A stretch of 64,000 bases of DNA from Peribolospora baueri (taxonomy: Eukaryota > Basidiomycota > Peribolosporomycetes > Peribolosporales > Peribolosporaceae). The notes below the pieces were generated by a model, which had not been told where the DNA came from, did not search any database, and saw nothing but the letters and a program-made list of their open reading frames with translations. The stretch lies in assembly GCA_029717555.1 (NCBI GenBank), contig JAMDHS010000044.1, positions 113,288 through 177,287 on the forward strand, in the 5' to 3' direction. This document shows positions 48,427 through 59,294 of the stretch, one piece after another; position 1 is the stretch's first letter, and every line of letters starts with the position of its first letter. The position numbers and the translations under genes were made by a program.

Positions 48427-49830
48427 ATGGCGGCGACGACGTCGGCGCACGACATTGCGCATGATCTGCAGGAGGCCACCTCTTCCTTTCTCCGCCTAGC
48501 AGTATCTACGGATGATCACCACGACAGCCCTAGACACCCGGCGGTGGGTGCGTCCGCGGCGCGGGGCGGAGCGAAGGGCAACGGCGCTTCCAAGCTCTCG
48601 AGACTGCCGGCGGATGCGGAAGACGGAGTGAGACCATCGTCGGCAAGGTCGCACATGGCCCCTGGTTCACGCAAAGCTGCTCTCGCTCCGCCCATAACCG
48701 CCCTGCCGGACGGAGGCCTCCACGCAAAAGGCAAACAGAAGGAAAGGAGAGCGGACGCCGAGGAACAAGACCCGTGGAAGACGTTGGAGGCTCTGGCGGA
48801 GCGAGCAAGAAGCAAGACGGACTCGCTGGGGAAGGAGCTGGGTAGGGAGCTGTTCATGAAAAAGCAGAGGGCGGCGGCGGCGGAGGAGGAGGAGGAAGAG
48901 GAAGAAGAAGAGGAAGGGAGCCGCGGCGAGCGGTATGTGGGTGGTGGTGGTAGTGTTGGTGGTGTTGGCACGTCTCCGTCCTCGTCGTCAGTCTCGCCAT
49001 TGCCGTCAACGACTTCATCACCCTCACCGATGGCAAGCGGCCCCACCTCTCTCTCTCGCCGGTCGTCCACATCCTCCTCCGCTCGCGCCGTCGGTGGCTC
49101 CCGCAAACTCTCGCACGCTCGACGGGCGTCCACGGCGAGCATCGGCTCGGCCTCGCTCCGCTCCCTCTCTCCGCGCTCCTCCCTAGTCTCCTTGCCGGCC
49201 TCCAGTTTTGCCCCATCCAGCTCTTCCAGGAGCGTCAGCGGCAGGAGAGGAGGAAGCTCGGCGTGGGATGACGACACCGCCGGGAGTTTCGTGAGGGAGG
49301 TCAGCGTGAGGGGCTTCCACTTCGTGGGGGAGAAAGTAGGAGGGTGGGTCGTTTACGATGTCATCGTCTTTACAAAGCAGGTGCGTGCTCGATCCATCAT
49401 ATCATAACTCTCCGTCCTCCATCTCGACTCTTCGTCTGACACGGAATACTACGACGTGCCACGTCGTTTGTTTATCAGGGTCAGACCATCCGAGCTCTCC
49501 GACGTTACCGCTCTTTCGTCCAGCTGCGTAAGGATCTCATCCGACTCTTTCCCGTAAGCGCACCGCCTTCTTCATTCTCTCCTTCGCTCCACAGATACTG
49601 AACTCCGCTTGTCTTCCCGTCGCTCCCTCTCGCAGTCCCTCTCCCCACCCATCCCCTCCTTACCTCCACGCCGGGTGACGGCAAAGTACCGGCCCTCATA
49701 CCTCGAGCTGCGAAGAAGACAGCTCCAGCTTTGGCTCAACATCGTCCTGCTTCACCCCGACGAGCGCGTAAGTGGAGGAGAGGTCGTGCGCCGGTGGTTG
49801 CTCGACAGGGAAGATGGAGGGGCCGGTTGA
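48427..49830 (+). CDS. YPT35: PX-domain protein, Ypt35-like
   Basis: Phosphoinositide-binding adaptor, probably on endosomes. Exons 48427-49380, 49479-49553 and 49636-49830 join to 407 residues. The first ~270 residues are Ser/Arg-rich with a poly-Glu tract and Gly run. The PX domain occupies roughly the last 120: VREVSVRGFHFVGEKVGGWV then VYDVIVFTKQGQTIRALRRY with RSFVQLRKDLIRLFP, PSLPPRRVTAKYRPSYLELR-type sequence, and LQLWLNIVLLHPDERVSGGE with WLLD at the end. RRYRSF corresponds to the lipid-contacting R(R/Y)(Y/F) motif. The PX at the very C-terminus and the ending match yeast Ypt35, which tethers Vps13 at endosomes. An upstream ATG at 48346 would add 27 residues in the same frame; I prefer 48427 because its context is better. 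Confidence 0.82.
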
Positions 49831-50079
49831 CGAAAATTCGCTAGATTCGTACCTCGGGTCTCGGATGGTTTGGAAAATACCTTTGGAAGGAACAGCCGGC
49901 CTGCCATTGCGATTGCGTCGTGCAGAACGGAGGAGACTCTTTTATTTCTTGGCGCGATCGCACTGTTCGTTCATCCGGACCGTGATACTGTCCGACCTCC
50001 TCCTCCTACCGCCACAACATCTGCGGGCGCTCGGCGGCAGCGGCTTCGACCCTATTGATAAGTACACCGAGCAGCCTTC

Positions 50080-53000
50080 TCAAAACACCTGGCCGCTGAG
50101 GATGTCCTGGCGGTCGCCGAGGAAAAACACCGGGATGGTGGACATGTTGACGGGCACGTTGATGGCTTGGCCGCCGGCATAAGTCTCATTTGTCCACCTT
50201 GGTTTGGGGGGAGGGGCGCAGAGGGGGGGGGGGACAAGCAGCAGGGAAGCCAGTTCGTCAGCTCAGAGAAGTGGCCAAGAAACGTCGAGATGCAGCAAAG
50301 CCAGGTTGAGCTCCCACCAGTCTGTCCACGGCTTGGTGCCGTTCTGACCCGTCTTGGGCAGGTACACCTTCCATGAGGTGACGTTGGGCGCGGTGACGGG
50401 CGCGATGAGCATGCGCGGGCCGAACATGTATTGCCTGTCCAGACACACCCGCAATCAAACGGTAAGCAGCGTAGGAATTTGTCGACCGATCCGCTCTCGC
50501 ATCTCTCTGCCTGCGCTCCGTTTCACGGCGCGCCGCGGGCACTCACTGCGTGGTGAAATTGGCGTTCTCGGCGGTCCACTTGGGAACGTTTTCGTCCGTC
50601 TTTCCAAAGTCCATGAAGAGCGGTCTCATGATCATCCGACCCGTCTGGTGGAGCTGGGTGAATAGCGCCTTGATGTACGGCTTGAGAGTGTAGCGGAGCT
50701 CGATGAACTGCAACGCCGGCCGTCGCGACGGTGAAGGTATTCCATCAGATAACCGTGCGAACGAAAAAAGGACGGGCAAGGATAGATACTCACGGACTTG
50801 ATGATGGGAGTGTTCTGTGCTCCGTACGCCCAAGGTTCGTTGTTGCACGTGTAGGCATCCTGGAAGTTGCAGGCCCTGCTGCCGTGGACTCGCATGAACG
50901 GGAGGAAGGTGCCCCACTGACTGTGAGAGGTGAATTTCGCATTGAAGGCCAAGGAAATCAACTCGTCAGGGGCACAAGCCGCGGCAAGAAACACCTGGCT
51001 TGAGTCGGTAGGAAAGGAGCCCTCACAGCCAGCGAACGAAGAGTTGACGGTACTGTTGATGCGCAAGGCGGCAAAGCATCGCCGTCAGTGTCGTACAAGG
51101 CCAGCTTGGCCACAAGCGCATTGAGCTCACCTCGGGAGTGTCAATGTTCCCGCTCCAAGGTACTGTTGGGTCAGTCTGGAATCCACCGATATCAAGGGTC
51201 CACCAACCAAGGCCGGTCGCGGCCATGGACAGTCCGGCAGGGATCTGGTTGCGGATCGTCTGCAGACGGCGAGATGAAGGGAAGGTAAAATAGTTAGCAA
51301 CCTCGCCATATACACGGGAAGACGTGTCGTGTCGCCAAGCTTGCGGGAAGAGGAGGCAAAGTCGACCACGTACCTCCCAGACGCTCGTAGTATCTCCGCT
51401 CCAAACCAGAGAGCAATGCCTCTGACCACCGGTATAGGTGCTCCTTGAAAGACTGACATATTGACACTGCGGGTCCTCGGCGCTCGACTTGGTCGCGTTT
51501 CGCTGTCCCTCGTCGATGGCCTTTTGATGGAGCCAGGGGTACATTTTGCCCGCGCCTTCTTGGCTGCCTATTGCGTAGAGGGCGTAGGGACGGGAAAAGG
51601 GAATAGACGTGATGAGAGGAGACTGACCGTTGTTCTCCCATGCTTCACCGAGAGCGCCGCCGTCCGCCTGGTCGATCTGAATTAGTGAGACGTACGAAAC
51701 AGTGCATGCTAAGTCTCTGTTTCAACTAAAAATAAGAAGACTGTGACGAATGAGATGCACACCCAAAAGTTGTGAATGCCATATTGATAGTAGTTCTTGT
51801 AAAGCGTATCCCATAAGAACTTGCGAGCATATGGATTGGTGCTGTCGCTGCACTCGACAGACGTAGGTTTTGAAGAACAGGAACATGTATTAGAGAGGCA
51901 GGACAGCTTCAGAAATGATCTCTGTGCTGGCCTTCTTTCCCACTTACATCAAGCGCGTGTAAGATCCATTGAAGCTGTTTCCGAGCGGCGAGGACTGATC
52001 AGATCTCCAGGGTTCTGAAGGATCGCTCTCTTTCCATATTCTCACCTATCCGTCACACCTGTGCCATCGCGAGTCCCCGCCAAAAGCCCTTGTGTGATGA
52101 GCTCGTTATAGTTGACGGAGTCATCAGCTGTGGGAAAAGAAACAAGAGTGAGCATCGGTTTGTCCAAAAAGCCGAGGGCGGAGAGGCTCCGCCTTCTGCT
52201 CACCCACTGAAGGCCATAACGAAACCATGAGCTCCGCTCCAGTCAGGTCCTTGACATCCCGGGCCATGGCCGCAGGATCAGGCCATAGATCCTGCTGGAA
52301 GCCCCTGCAAGGAGACAAAATGGATGGGGGGAAGCCGTTTGTGAGACGACCTTTGGGCGTCGTGCATGCGTCAGCCAGAAAGCTCACCAGTCGCCCTGAT
52401 GAGCCCAGTTGAAGTAGTCGATCACAATCTAATGAAGGCAAAGAAGGGAAGGGGAGGAATGGAAAGTGCACATCAACACATTCGACCCCGGCTTCATCAA
52501 TGCATTGGCGCTTCCGAGATCCCCACCATAGCGACGGGAATGCCATACTGCTGGAACTTCTTCGCAATGTTCTCGACCTCGGTCTGGTTTTCATACCGGA
52601 GCTTGCTCTGGATGTAGCCGAGGCTGAAGTCGGGCGGGAGTGGCGCGCGGCCTGTGGCTGCCGTGTAGCGCTGTTGGAGGATGTCGTAGTCACCGGGCTC
52701 GGCGGCGGTGCTGAGATTGGATGGGGGAAAGAAAATCGGTGATGAGATTGGCGGATGGAGTGGTATCATAGATACCAATTAAGAGACTTACACGTAGTAG
52801 TCGACGACCTGTTTCAAATGCGACCGCATGAGAGAAATACGAGGGGCAACCAGGACCAGACGATGGGTCAAGGCCTGCAGAAAAGCAAACGTCTTCAAGC
52901 AGAAAGATATTCGATAGAGGGAACGGCACTCACGTTCGTCTCGGAACTGACAAAACGGTTGCGCAAGGGGCTGAACTCCATTCGACCTTCAGAAGGCAAG

Positions 53001-54259
53001 TTCTGGAAGCATGCAATAGGAAAATAGACCGGTCATTATTGAGCAGAACCACATTGCCGCGAAGACGTCGGCCTTACTTACCCATGCAAACAGATAGCCC
53101 TTGTGGTGGAGAAGTGGGTTTGGTAATGAGAGACTTTTTCGTGTAGGTCAGGGCGATCGACTAGGGAGTGAACCGACCTTGTTCGACATGTACACGGGCA
53201 CCGGAATGTACGAGCTACAGAGCAACAGTCGGATAGGCAAAGTCAGCCAAGCCTTCGGTGCTCCCTGCTGAGTTCAGACAGCAGAGGCGATACGCACTGC
53301 AAGCGCAGACAAAGCAAGGACGTCAGCTCAAGCACGCTTTCCGCACGTAGTTTTGAAGTCGATCGGGACAGTTCACCTTCCAGTTCAACAAATCCAAACT
53401 CTGTCCCTTCTGGTTCAGCCTAAAGTCCTGGTGCTGGCCCGTGCCGTAGACCTGTTCATCAGGTGAGGAGGTGAAGCTGAACTCGGCCGCAAAGCTAGAA
53501 GTGGCCCAGCTCCATCGGTAATAGCGAGGGTTGAGCGCTTTGACGGGGCGGTACTCGTTCAGGATCACCGTGCTCGTGCCATTCGGTTCGACGCGGTCAA
53601 AGGTAAGAGTGTACTGCGTTAGAGTCGAAAGCCAGGCCGGGTCCGGTCAAGATGAGCGCAACTCCAAAGACGGACGAGGGTTTTCCACTCGATCGAAACG
53701 CTCACTCCGTCCGTCCTGGCGATCATGTTGCCATTCCTGATCGCCGCATACTGGGTGCCGTTCAAAAAGGTGTCATAGCTCATCCCCCTCGCCTTCCCAC
53801 CCTCAGGACCTTCGAGCGGCGGATCATAAAGCAAGCTGATCTCATTGCCGGTCGGGGGGCGGTAGACCCAGGTACGCACACGGAAACCGTCGTAGCCGAA
53901 GGGCTGAACTAAGACTTTCTCGAAACCGTGGTTGATGAGGAAGCCTTCCAGGAGCGATGCGACGGGGTATGCGGGAGACGAAGAAGGAATGGGCAGGAAG
54001 ACGTTTTAATACGAAGGTTGGCCAGAGGTTGGTCTGGCGAGGAGCAACGCATACCGGTGGAATTGGGCTGGACATAGCCCGTCGTGTCCGAAGCGCGCTC
54101 GACGGGGAAAGAGTTGGGCTGGACATAGCCCGTCGTGTCTGAACCGCGTTCGACGGGGAAAGGGTCGTTCGGCGAGGGCAAGATGCCTGCGGACGCTAGG
54201 CCGAGGAAGAAGAGAAGAGCCGCCGAGGCGACGGTAATGCGCGGCAACAAGGAACGCAT
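50080..54259 (-). CDS. Secreted glycoside hydrolase family 31 (alpha-glucosidase/xylosidase type)
   Basis: Hydrolyses alpha-glycosidic bonds outside the cell. About fifteen exons on minus from MRSLLPRITVASAALLFFLG (signal peptide, cut near GLASAG) to a stop at 50082. A 17-residue tandem duplication follows the signal peptide. GH31 features come in order: GQHQDFRLNQKGQSLDLLNW, YIPVPVYMSNKGYLFAWNLP, LPPDFSLGYIQSKLRYENQT, AIVIDYFNWAHQGDW, FWPDP-like GFQQDLWPDPAAM, the nucleophile Asp in HNFWIDQADGG, the acid/base Asp in LVWSGDTTSVWE, GWWTLDIGGF, and the C-terminal QYMFGPRMLIAPVT with DWWTNETYAGGQAINVPV and IPVFFLGD. FWIDQADGG is nearer xylosidase-like GH31 enzymes than the DMNE type, so substrate is open. 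The splice between 53,377 and about 53,210 would not join in frame with standard signals and remains unresolved. Confidence 0.88.
54060..54161 (-). repeat. 51-bp tandem duplication in the GH31 N-terminus
   Basis: Two copies of 51 bp, 54060-54110 and 54111-54161, differing at a few bases, encode FPVERGSDTTGYVQPNS twice just after the signal peptide. The copy number keeps the reading frame. Confidence 0.93.
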
Positions 54260-54359
54260 CCGAGTCTGCAAGCGGTGCGCAAGAGATATCAGCTCGTAGG
54301 ACCTCGCACCTCTCTTTCTCCTGGGAATACAAAATTGTACGAAAGCTCCCAGCCGCCGG

Positions 54360-54370
54360 ACTTTATATGA
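54360..54370 (-). promoter_or_regulatory. TATA-like box of the GH31 gene
   Basis: CTCATATAAAG on minus, about 100-110 bp upstream of the start codon, which suits a regulated TATA-type promoter. Confidence 0.55.
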
Positions 54371-54380
54371 GCAGGAACGC

Positions 54381-54440
54381 AAAGAGATCAGCGCGAGAGA
54401 CGTCAAGAGATCAGCGCGAGGGACGTAAGAGATCAGCGTT
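54381..54440. promoter_or_regulatory. Three ~22-bp direct repeats upstream of the GH31 TATA box
   Basis: AAGAGATCAGCG occurs three times, spaced 22-23 bp (about two helix turns), with the linker CGAGRGACGT between copies. The array begins about ten bases upstream of the TATA-like box. Regular spacing next to a TATA box suggests an activator array for the hydrolase gene. Confidence 0.55.
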
Positions 54441-55322
54441 TGCGCTAGTCGGAGATGTTGTGGTGATACCGGCGGTGCCGGCGCAGGCTCGGTGTGCCAT
54501 TCGGACCGAACGCCGGCGATGTGGAACCCTACTTTCCTTACAGCCCCTGGTGGCTCTCTTTGCGTTTTGGTGTGCCACTGTTGAGTCTATAAGAAGGCAT
54601 CGTGGCGTGGCTGGTGTAGCAGATAGTCGGTCATAAGATTTGCCGACGGACACGCACAGGGCAGAACGTAACGGTGTGCGCCGCAGCCCTCGGACCGATG
54701 GGCCGACCGGAGTGCTATAGTCGTCGCTCTTCAATTTCATGTCTCTCTCGCCTTGCCTCGCCTCGTCTTTGCGCTCCTTTCCTGCTTGTCCTGGCGCTTC
54801 TCTTGCTCTTGTCGTCGGCCATAGGTGAAGGGCTTCGCCTCGAAAACACGAGCGACGGACGGCAGAGCGCGGTTGCCGGACTGCGGGGGCCAAAAGGAAC
54901 GCCTAGGTAGACCCGAGTGCATGGTTTGACGCAACGCTGCCAGAAGGACACCTGCAAATCCAAAACAGATACGTACTGGAACCTGGTGGGAAGATGGCAC
55001 GGAGTGAGGACGAGCGGACTGTAGTGTCCTTGTCCTTCCAGCCGGTCTCTCATACTCCGGTCACTGCGTGGAAAGCGAGGTGCGGGGTCGGCGCAGAGCG
55101 GATATAGGCGGCCGTAAAGGGGCCATGGGGCTGTGGCCCTCGTGGGCGCTTTCGACTGCGGCGACTCCCGCGATGGCGATCGTGCGTGCGAGTGTCAAGC
55201 TGAGCACGACGACCGACCGAACTGCGTATCGTTCTCTCCTTCCACGTCTCCCCGCTCTTTGCCACGCACGCTTTCTTCCCTCCACGACAGGACGAAGCAA
55301 AGCACGAGAACTCTGCGCAGCC

Positions 55323-58300
55323 ATGTTCAAGGCACCCAATCCCTACGTGAGATCTCGTCGTCGCCTCAACCTCGAGCTCCACAAAGATAGACGGACAGAC
55401 GCTGACGCCGTCGTCCGATTGGCACGCCGATCTCTCCTGTCGTCTTTCCCTAAACATGATGTGTGATGCACCCCATTTGACGGTTCCAGGACGATGTCGT
55501 TCTGAAGGCGACCGATGAGAACCTCACCAGCGAGGATTGGGAGCTCAACATCGACGTGTGCGATCGCGTGCAGAACGAGGATGAGGTCGGGTGAGTGGGT
55601 GGGCACGCACGGGAATGCGCCGGGCGGAATCCTTTAAAGACGATTCTCTCTCCGGAGTTGCTGCTGACCTATGCTTTGACCCGTGCACCCTCAAGCGCCC
55701 GCAATTGCGTTGCGGCGGTTCAGAAGCGCCTGACGCATCGCAATGCCAACGTCCAGCTCTATTCTCTGACGGTGAGCAGGCCTCGGCCCTCATCACGTGT
55801 CCGGCCAAACATGTAATCACTGTCTTCAGACTCGCACTCACGAAATTCCACATTAATGCTCGCACCCTTATCCCTTCCGTCGTTGTTCCATTCACCCCGA
55901 CTCAGCTCGCAGACGCGCTCTCAAAGAACTGTGGACTGATCGTCAACCGCGAGTTGGCGTCTAAAGCGTTCACGCAGACGCTCCAGCGTATTGTGACGGA
56001 TAGGGTGAGTTTGCGGGTCAACTCTGGTTTTCTACGTCATCTCGGGGAATGGTAGCGTGGGAAGATGGGGCCGCCACGTCGGCCGTCTGAGGTGCCACGT
56101 CGGCAGTAGGAAGATTCGAAAGGGAAGGCTTACGTTCAGGCGATGTCTTTCTTGCCTCCTGTACTTCCTTTCTCCATCCATCACCATCTCTTCTTTTGCT
56201 GTCACACCCATTCAGAATACGCATGCGTTTGTTAGGCAGCGGATCTTGCAGCTGATCAAGCAGTGGGCGAATGAGTTCCGCGAGGACGAGAGTTTGGGCA
56301 TCATGGAGGAAACATACGAAACACTGAAGAGTCAGAGTAGGTACACGTTCCAGTTCCTCGAAAGAGGCAAGCTTCGGAGAGCCTATTTCGTTGATTGTTT
56401 TGTTTGCCCTTACCATGCACTGGTCAAATTCACAGACTACAGCTTCGACGTGGAAGAACCAGCCCCTGTGGAACCGTCGGTCGAAGAGCTTCGCAAGGAG
56501 GACGAAGAGCTGCGGCGCGTCCTCGAGCTCTCCGTCCACGATCAAGGCGGCCGACAAGCCTGGTTGAAGTACTACGAGAAGGAGCAGCAGCAGAAGCAGG
56601 AGCAGCAAGCCAGCGCGAGCGGATCGGGGACGAGCGTTGGTGCCCACGCGACGCCTAATCCTCCCTCCTCAGTTGCCGCCGCCCCCGGCTACGTGCCCGG
56701 TCCCGCGCCGGTCAGGCAGCAGAGCCTGGCTTCCGTCCCTGCCGCCGATTCGCGCACCCAGGCCGCCCCCATCTCCACTACCGTCGCTGCGGCAGCAACG
56801 ACTTCCACATCGGTGGCTTCGACCACCTCCCCAACTTCCCCCGGATCCTCTGGTGCGAACAAGCCCAGCGTGTCGCGCGTGCGCGCACTCTACGACTTCC
56901 AGCCCACGGAGCAGGGCGAGCTGGCTTTCCAGAAGGGAGATGTGGTTCGCGTGATCGAGTCAGCGTACAAGGATTGGTGGCGGGGGGAGCTCAAAGGCCA
57001 GACGGGTATCTTCCCCGTCAACTATGTCGTGAGTGATCGCTCGCGCCCTTCCCCTTCGCCCTATTTCGACTCTGATCTTACTTCCTTGTCTTCCTTTCCC
57101 TCTGTTTATGTTTTATAGGAGAAGCTTGCCGATCCGACGCCCGCAGAGCTGGCTAAGGATGCGCAGATGGAGGCCCTCGTCTTCGGTCAGGCTGCCAACA
57201 TCGATCGTCTCTTGAGCCTTCTTAGGGGTCTCGACCCGCGCAAGGATAATTTGGCTGAGAATGAGGAGCTGCAGGTGTGTGGTGCTGCTGCGAACTGAGT
57301 TTTCTCATCTCTTCTTTTTTTCTTACAAAGAGTTTACCCGCTTTTCCGCACACCCCCACTTCCTACAGGATCTCTACCAAATCTCCCTCGCCCTCCGCCC
57401 GAAGATCGTCCGACTGATCGACAAGTACAGTCAAAAGATGGCGGATCTGAAGAGCATGAACGAGAAGTTTGTCACCGCACGCAGTACCTTCGATCGGATG
57501 ATGGAGGAGAGCTTGGCCAAGTATAATCCCCGTGGTGAGTCGGTGCTTCTCGCCTTTGCTTTGGAAATTGCACATGTGAAGAACAGGTCGGGCCCGGTGG
57601 ATGAACTGGCTGACATGCTCCGCTTTGCGCTTTTCTTAGCCGCCGCCTCCGACTATATCCAGGTGCGCTCTGGGTACCCACAGTCAGGTTACGGTTACGC
57701 CTCGCCCGGCCAGCAAGAGGCCTACGCAGCCTACTATGCTGCTCAGCAGGGCCAGTCTCAAGCTCAACAGGCGGCTGAGGCTCAGCGACAAACTTACGCT
57801 ACATACGCCCAGGGTCAACCTCAGGGCGGGTACGACTACAGCGCTTACTACCAGCAGGCGCAGCAGGGCCAACAGCAGGCTTATCAGCAACAGGTAAGCA
57901 GCGTAGTGGATGTTCCGTCCGGACGGATATGGAAATCTGGCGGAGAACGGTTGTGCTGACACGTTTGCACGTCCTTTGTGCACTTCCGTTCTTCCCCCCG
58001 CCGTGCTTGCGACGTCTCACAACAGGCTAGTCAGGATGCGTACGCTGCTTGGTACGCCGCCCAGAGCGCTAACGCGTAAGTAACTCCTACGGGGATGGCG
58101 GATAATTCCTGCACGGTACTCCTTCTCGACCTTATACAACATTCGTTCGTTCGCGGAGGACTTGAAGCTGAGTAGAATCAAATTGTTTTATGGTAGCGTG
58201 CAAGTCGCTCAGCAGCAACAGCAGCAACAGCAGCAGCAGCAGCAGCAGCAGTATCAACAGCAGCAACAGGAGCAGCCGCAACAGCAGCCAACTGGGGCGA

Positions 58301-58974
58301 ATGGGTACGGTTACCTACAGTACGGCACTCCAGCCCTGAACGTGCAAGAAGCCACCCCTACCTCCCCGGTTGGGACAGTCGGGCCGATGTCTCAGCAGTC
58401 AGGCCAAGTCGCTTACGCTTCGGGGGAGCAGCAGCAGCCAACCGTTGGCAGCCCTTCTCACGCCTACGCCACCGCCAGTCAGCAGCCTGTCCAGTCTAAC
58501 TACACGCAGCAGCCCGTCGGCCCTCAGCCTCAGACCTATCCCTCCTCGGGCGTCAACCCCAGCTCCCAGCAGCCTGACCAATCGACCTATCCCCACCAAG
58601 GGCAAGTGCAGCAGCAGCCCGCTGGATCTCAGACGCATGTCTACCCCGCTCTGCAGCCAGACCAGACCGCCTACACACACCAAGGGCAAGTGCAACAGCA
58701 AGCCGCTGGATCTCAGGCGCAAGCCTACCCCAGTAGACATCCGGACCAGACCACCTACACACACCAAGGTCAAGTTCAGCAGCCATCCGCTGGATCTCAT
58801 CCGCAAACCTCGCCCACTCAGCAGGTTGATCAGACCGCGCACGCGCTGCAGCAGCTGCAGCTGCAGCCCGGAGGAAGCGAAGCGCAGGCCTACGCTGTCT
58901 CCGTCACCGGCGCTACTGCTACTGCTGCGGAAACCCCGGCGACGACCGCTGTAGCGATGACGTCCCCGCAGTAG
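55323..58974 (+). CDS. HSE1: ESCRT-0 subunit Hse1 (STAM-like): VHS-UIM-SH3 protein
   Basis: Partner of Vps27 on endosomes; sorts ubiquitinated membrane proteins. About eleven exons; exon 1 encodes MFKAPNPY. The VHS domain runs through [60 protein letters not shown] and LKSQNYSF. A UIM follows ([20 protein letters not shown]), then a Gln/Ala/Ser-rich linker and an SH3 domain ([20 protein letters not shown] with [19 protein letters not shown]). The STAM core that binds Vps27 begins [20 protein letters not shown] and continues [20 protein letters not shown]. The C-terminus is Tyr/Gln-rich with a polyQ tract and three 28-residue repeats. Intron signals in the VHS part are standard; one donor is GTAGGT after LKSQ. 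The domain order and length fit Hse1 with an extended tail. Confidence 0.95.
58210..58285 (+). repeat. CAG/CAA repeat encoding polyglutamine in HSE1
   Basis: A run of CAG and CAA codons encodes about fifteen glutamines broken by one Tyr, followed by a second shorter Gln run. Confidence 0.95.
58570..58821 (+). repeat. Three tandem 84-bp (28-residue) repeats in the HSE1 tail
   Basis: Copies at 58570-58653, 58654-58737 and 58738-58821. Each encodes a version of [20 protein letters not shown] plus eight residues. The array is in frame, and the copies have diverged at several codons. Confidence 0.92.
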
Positions 58975-59294
58975 TGGTAGTGAACGCCTTCTTTTCTCGA
59001 CTTGGCTTATCACTTCTATGACTCGGATCTTCTGAATCGATCGATCGACCTTGCATGTTTTTATTCCCCTCTCGACTAGCCTTGCTTTCTTCTCTCATTC
59101 GTCGTTACTATACCATCTTAGCCTGCCTTCTTCTCCGCCCGCCCGAACGTTTTTTAAGCGTACGTCGCGGCGATGCCGAGTTTCTTACAGCGCCGGCCGG
59201 CCGGCAAGCAACAAACATACAGGATCGCGTCCAGAGAAGAGTAGGAAAGAGATCGGTCTACAACTTGCATTGGCCATGTCCCTATGTCACATGT

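Larger units (their letters stand above)
54260..55322. promoter_or_regulatory. Divergent promoter region, GH31 gene / HSE1
   Basis: About 1.06 kb with no convincing coding sequence. On the GH31 side a TATA-like CATATAAAG (minus) and three direct repeats lie within 180 bp of the start codon. On the HSE1 side the sequence just before the ATG is rich in short pyrimidine runs; no other element stands out. Confidence 0.55.

Noticed and set aside
58570-58821. Regular repeats that could be mistaken for a CRISPR array
   Set aside because: They are in-frame coding repeats of a eukaryotic ESCRT-0 gene with no spacers; the same holds for the intronic minisatellite at 2880-3065.
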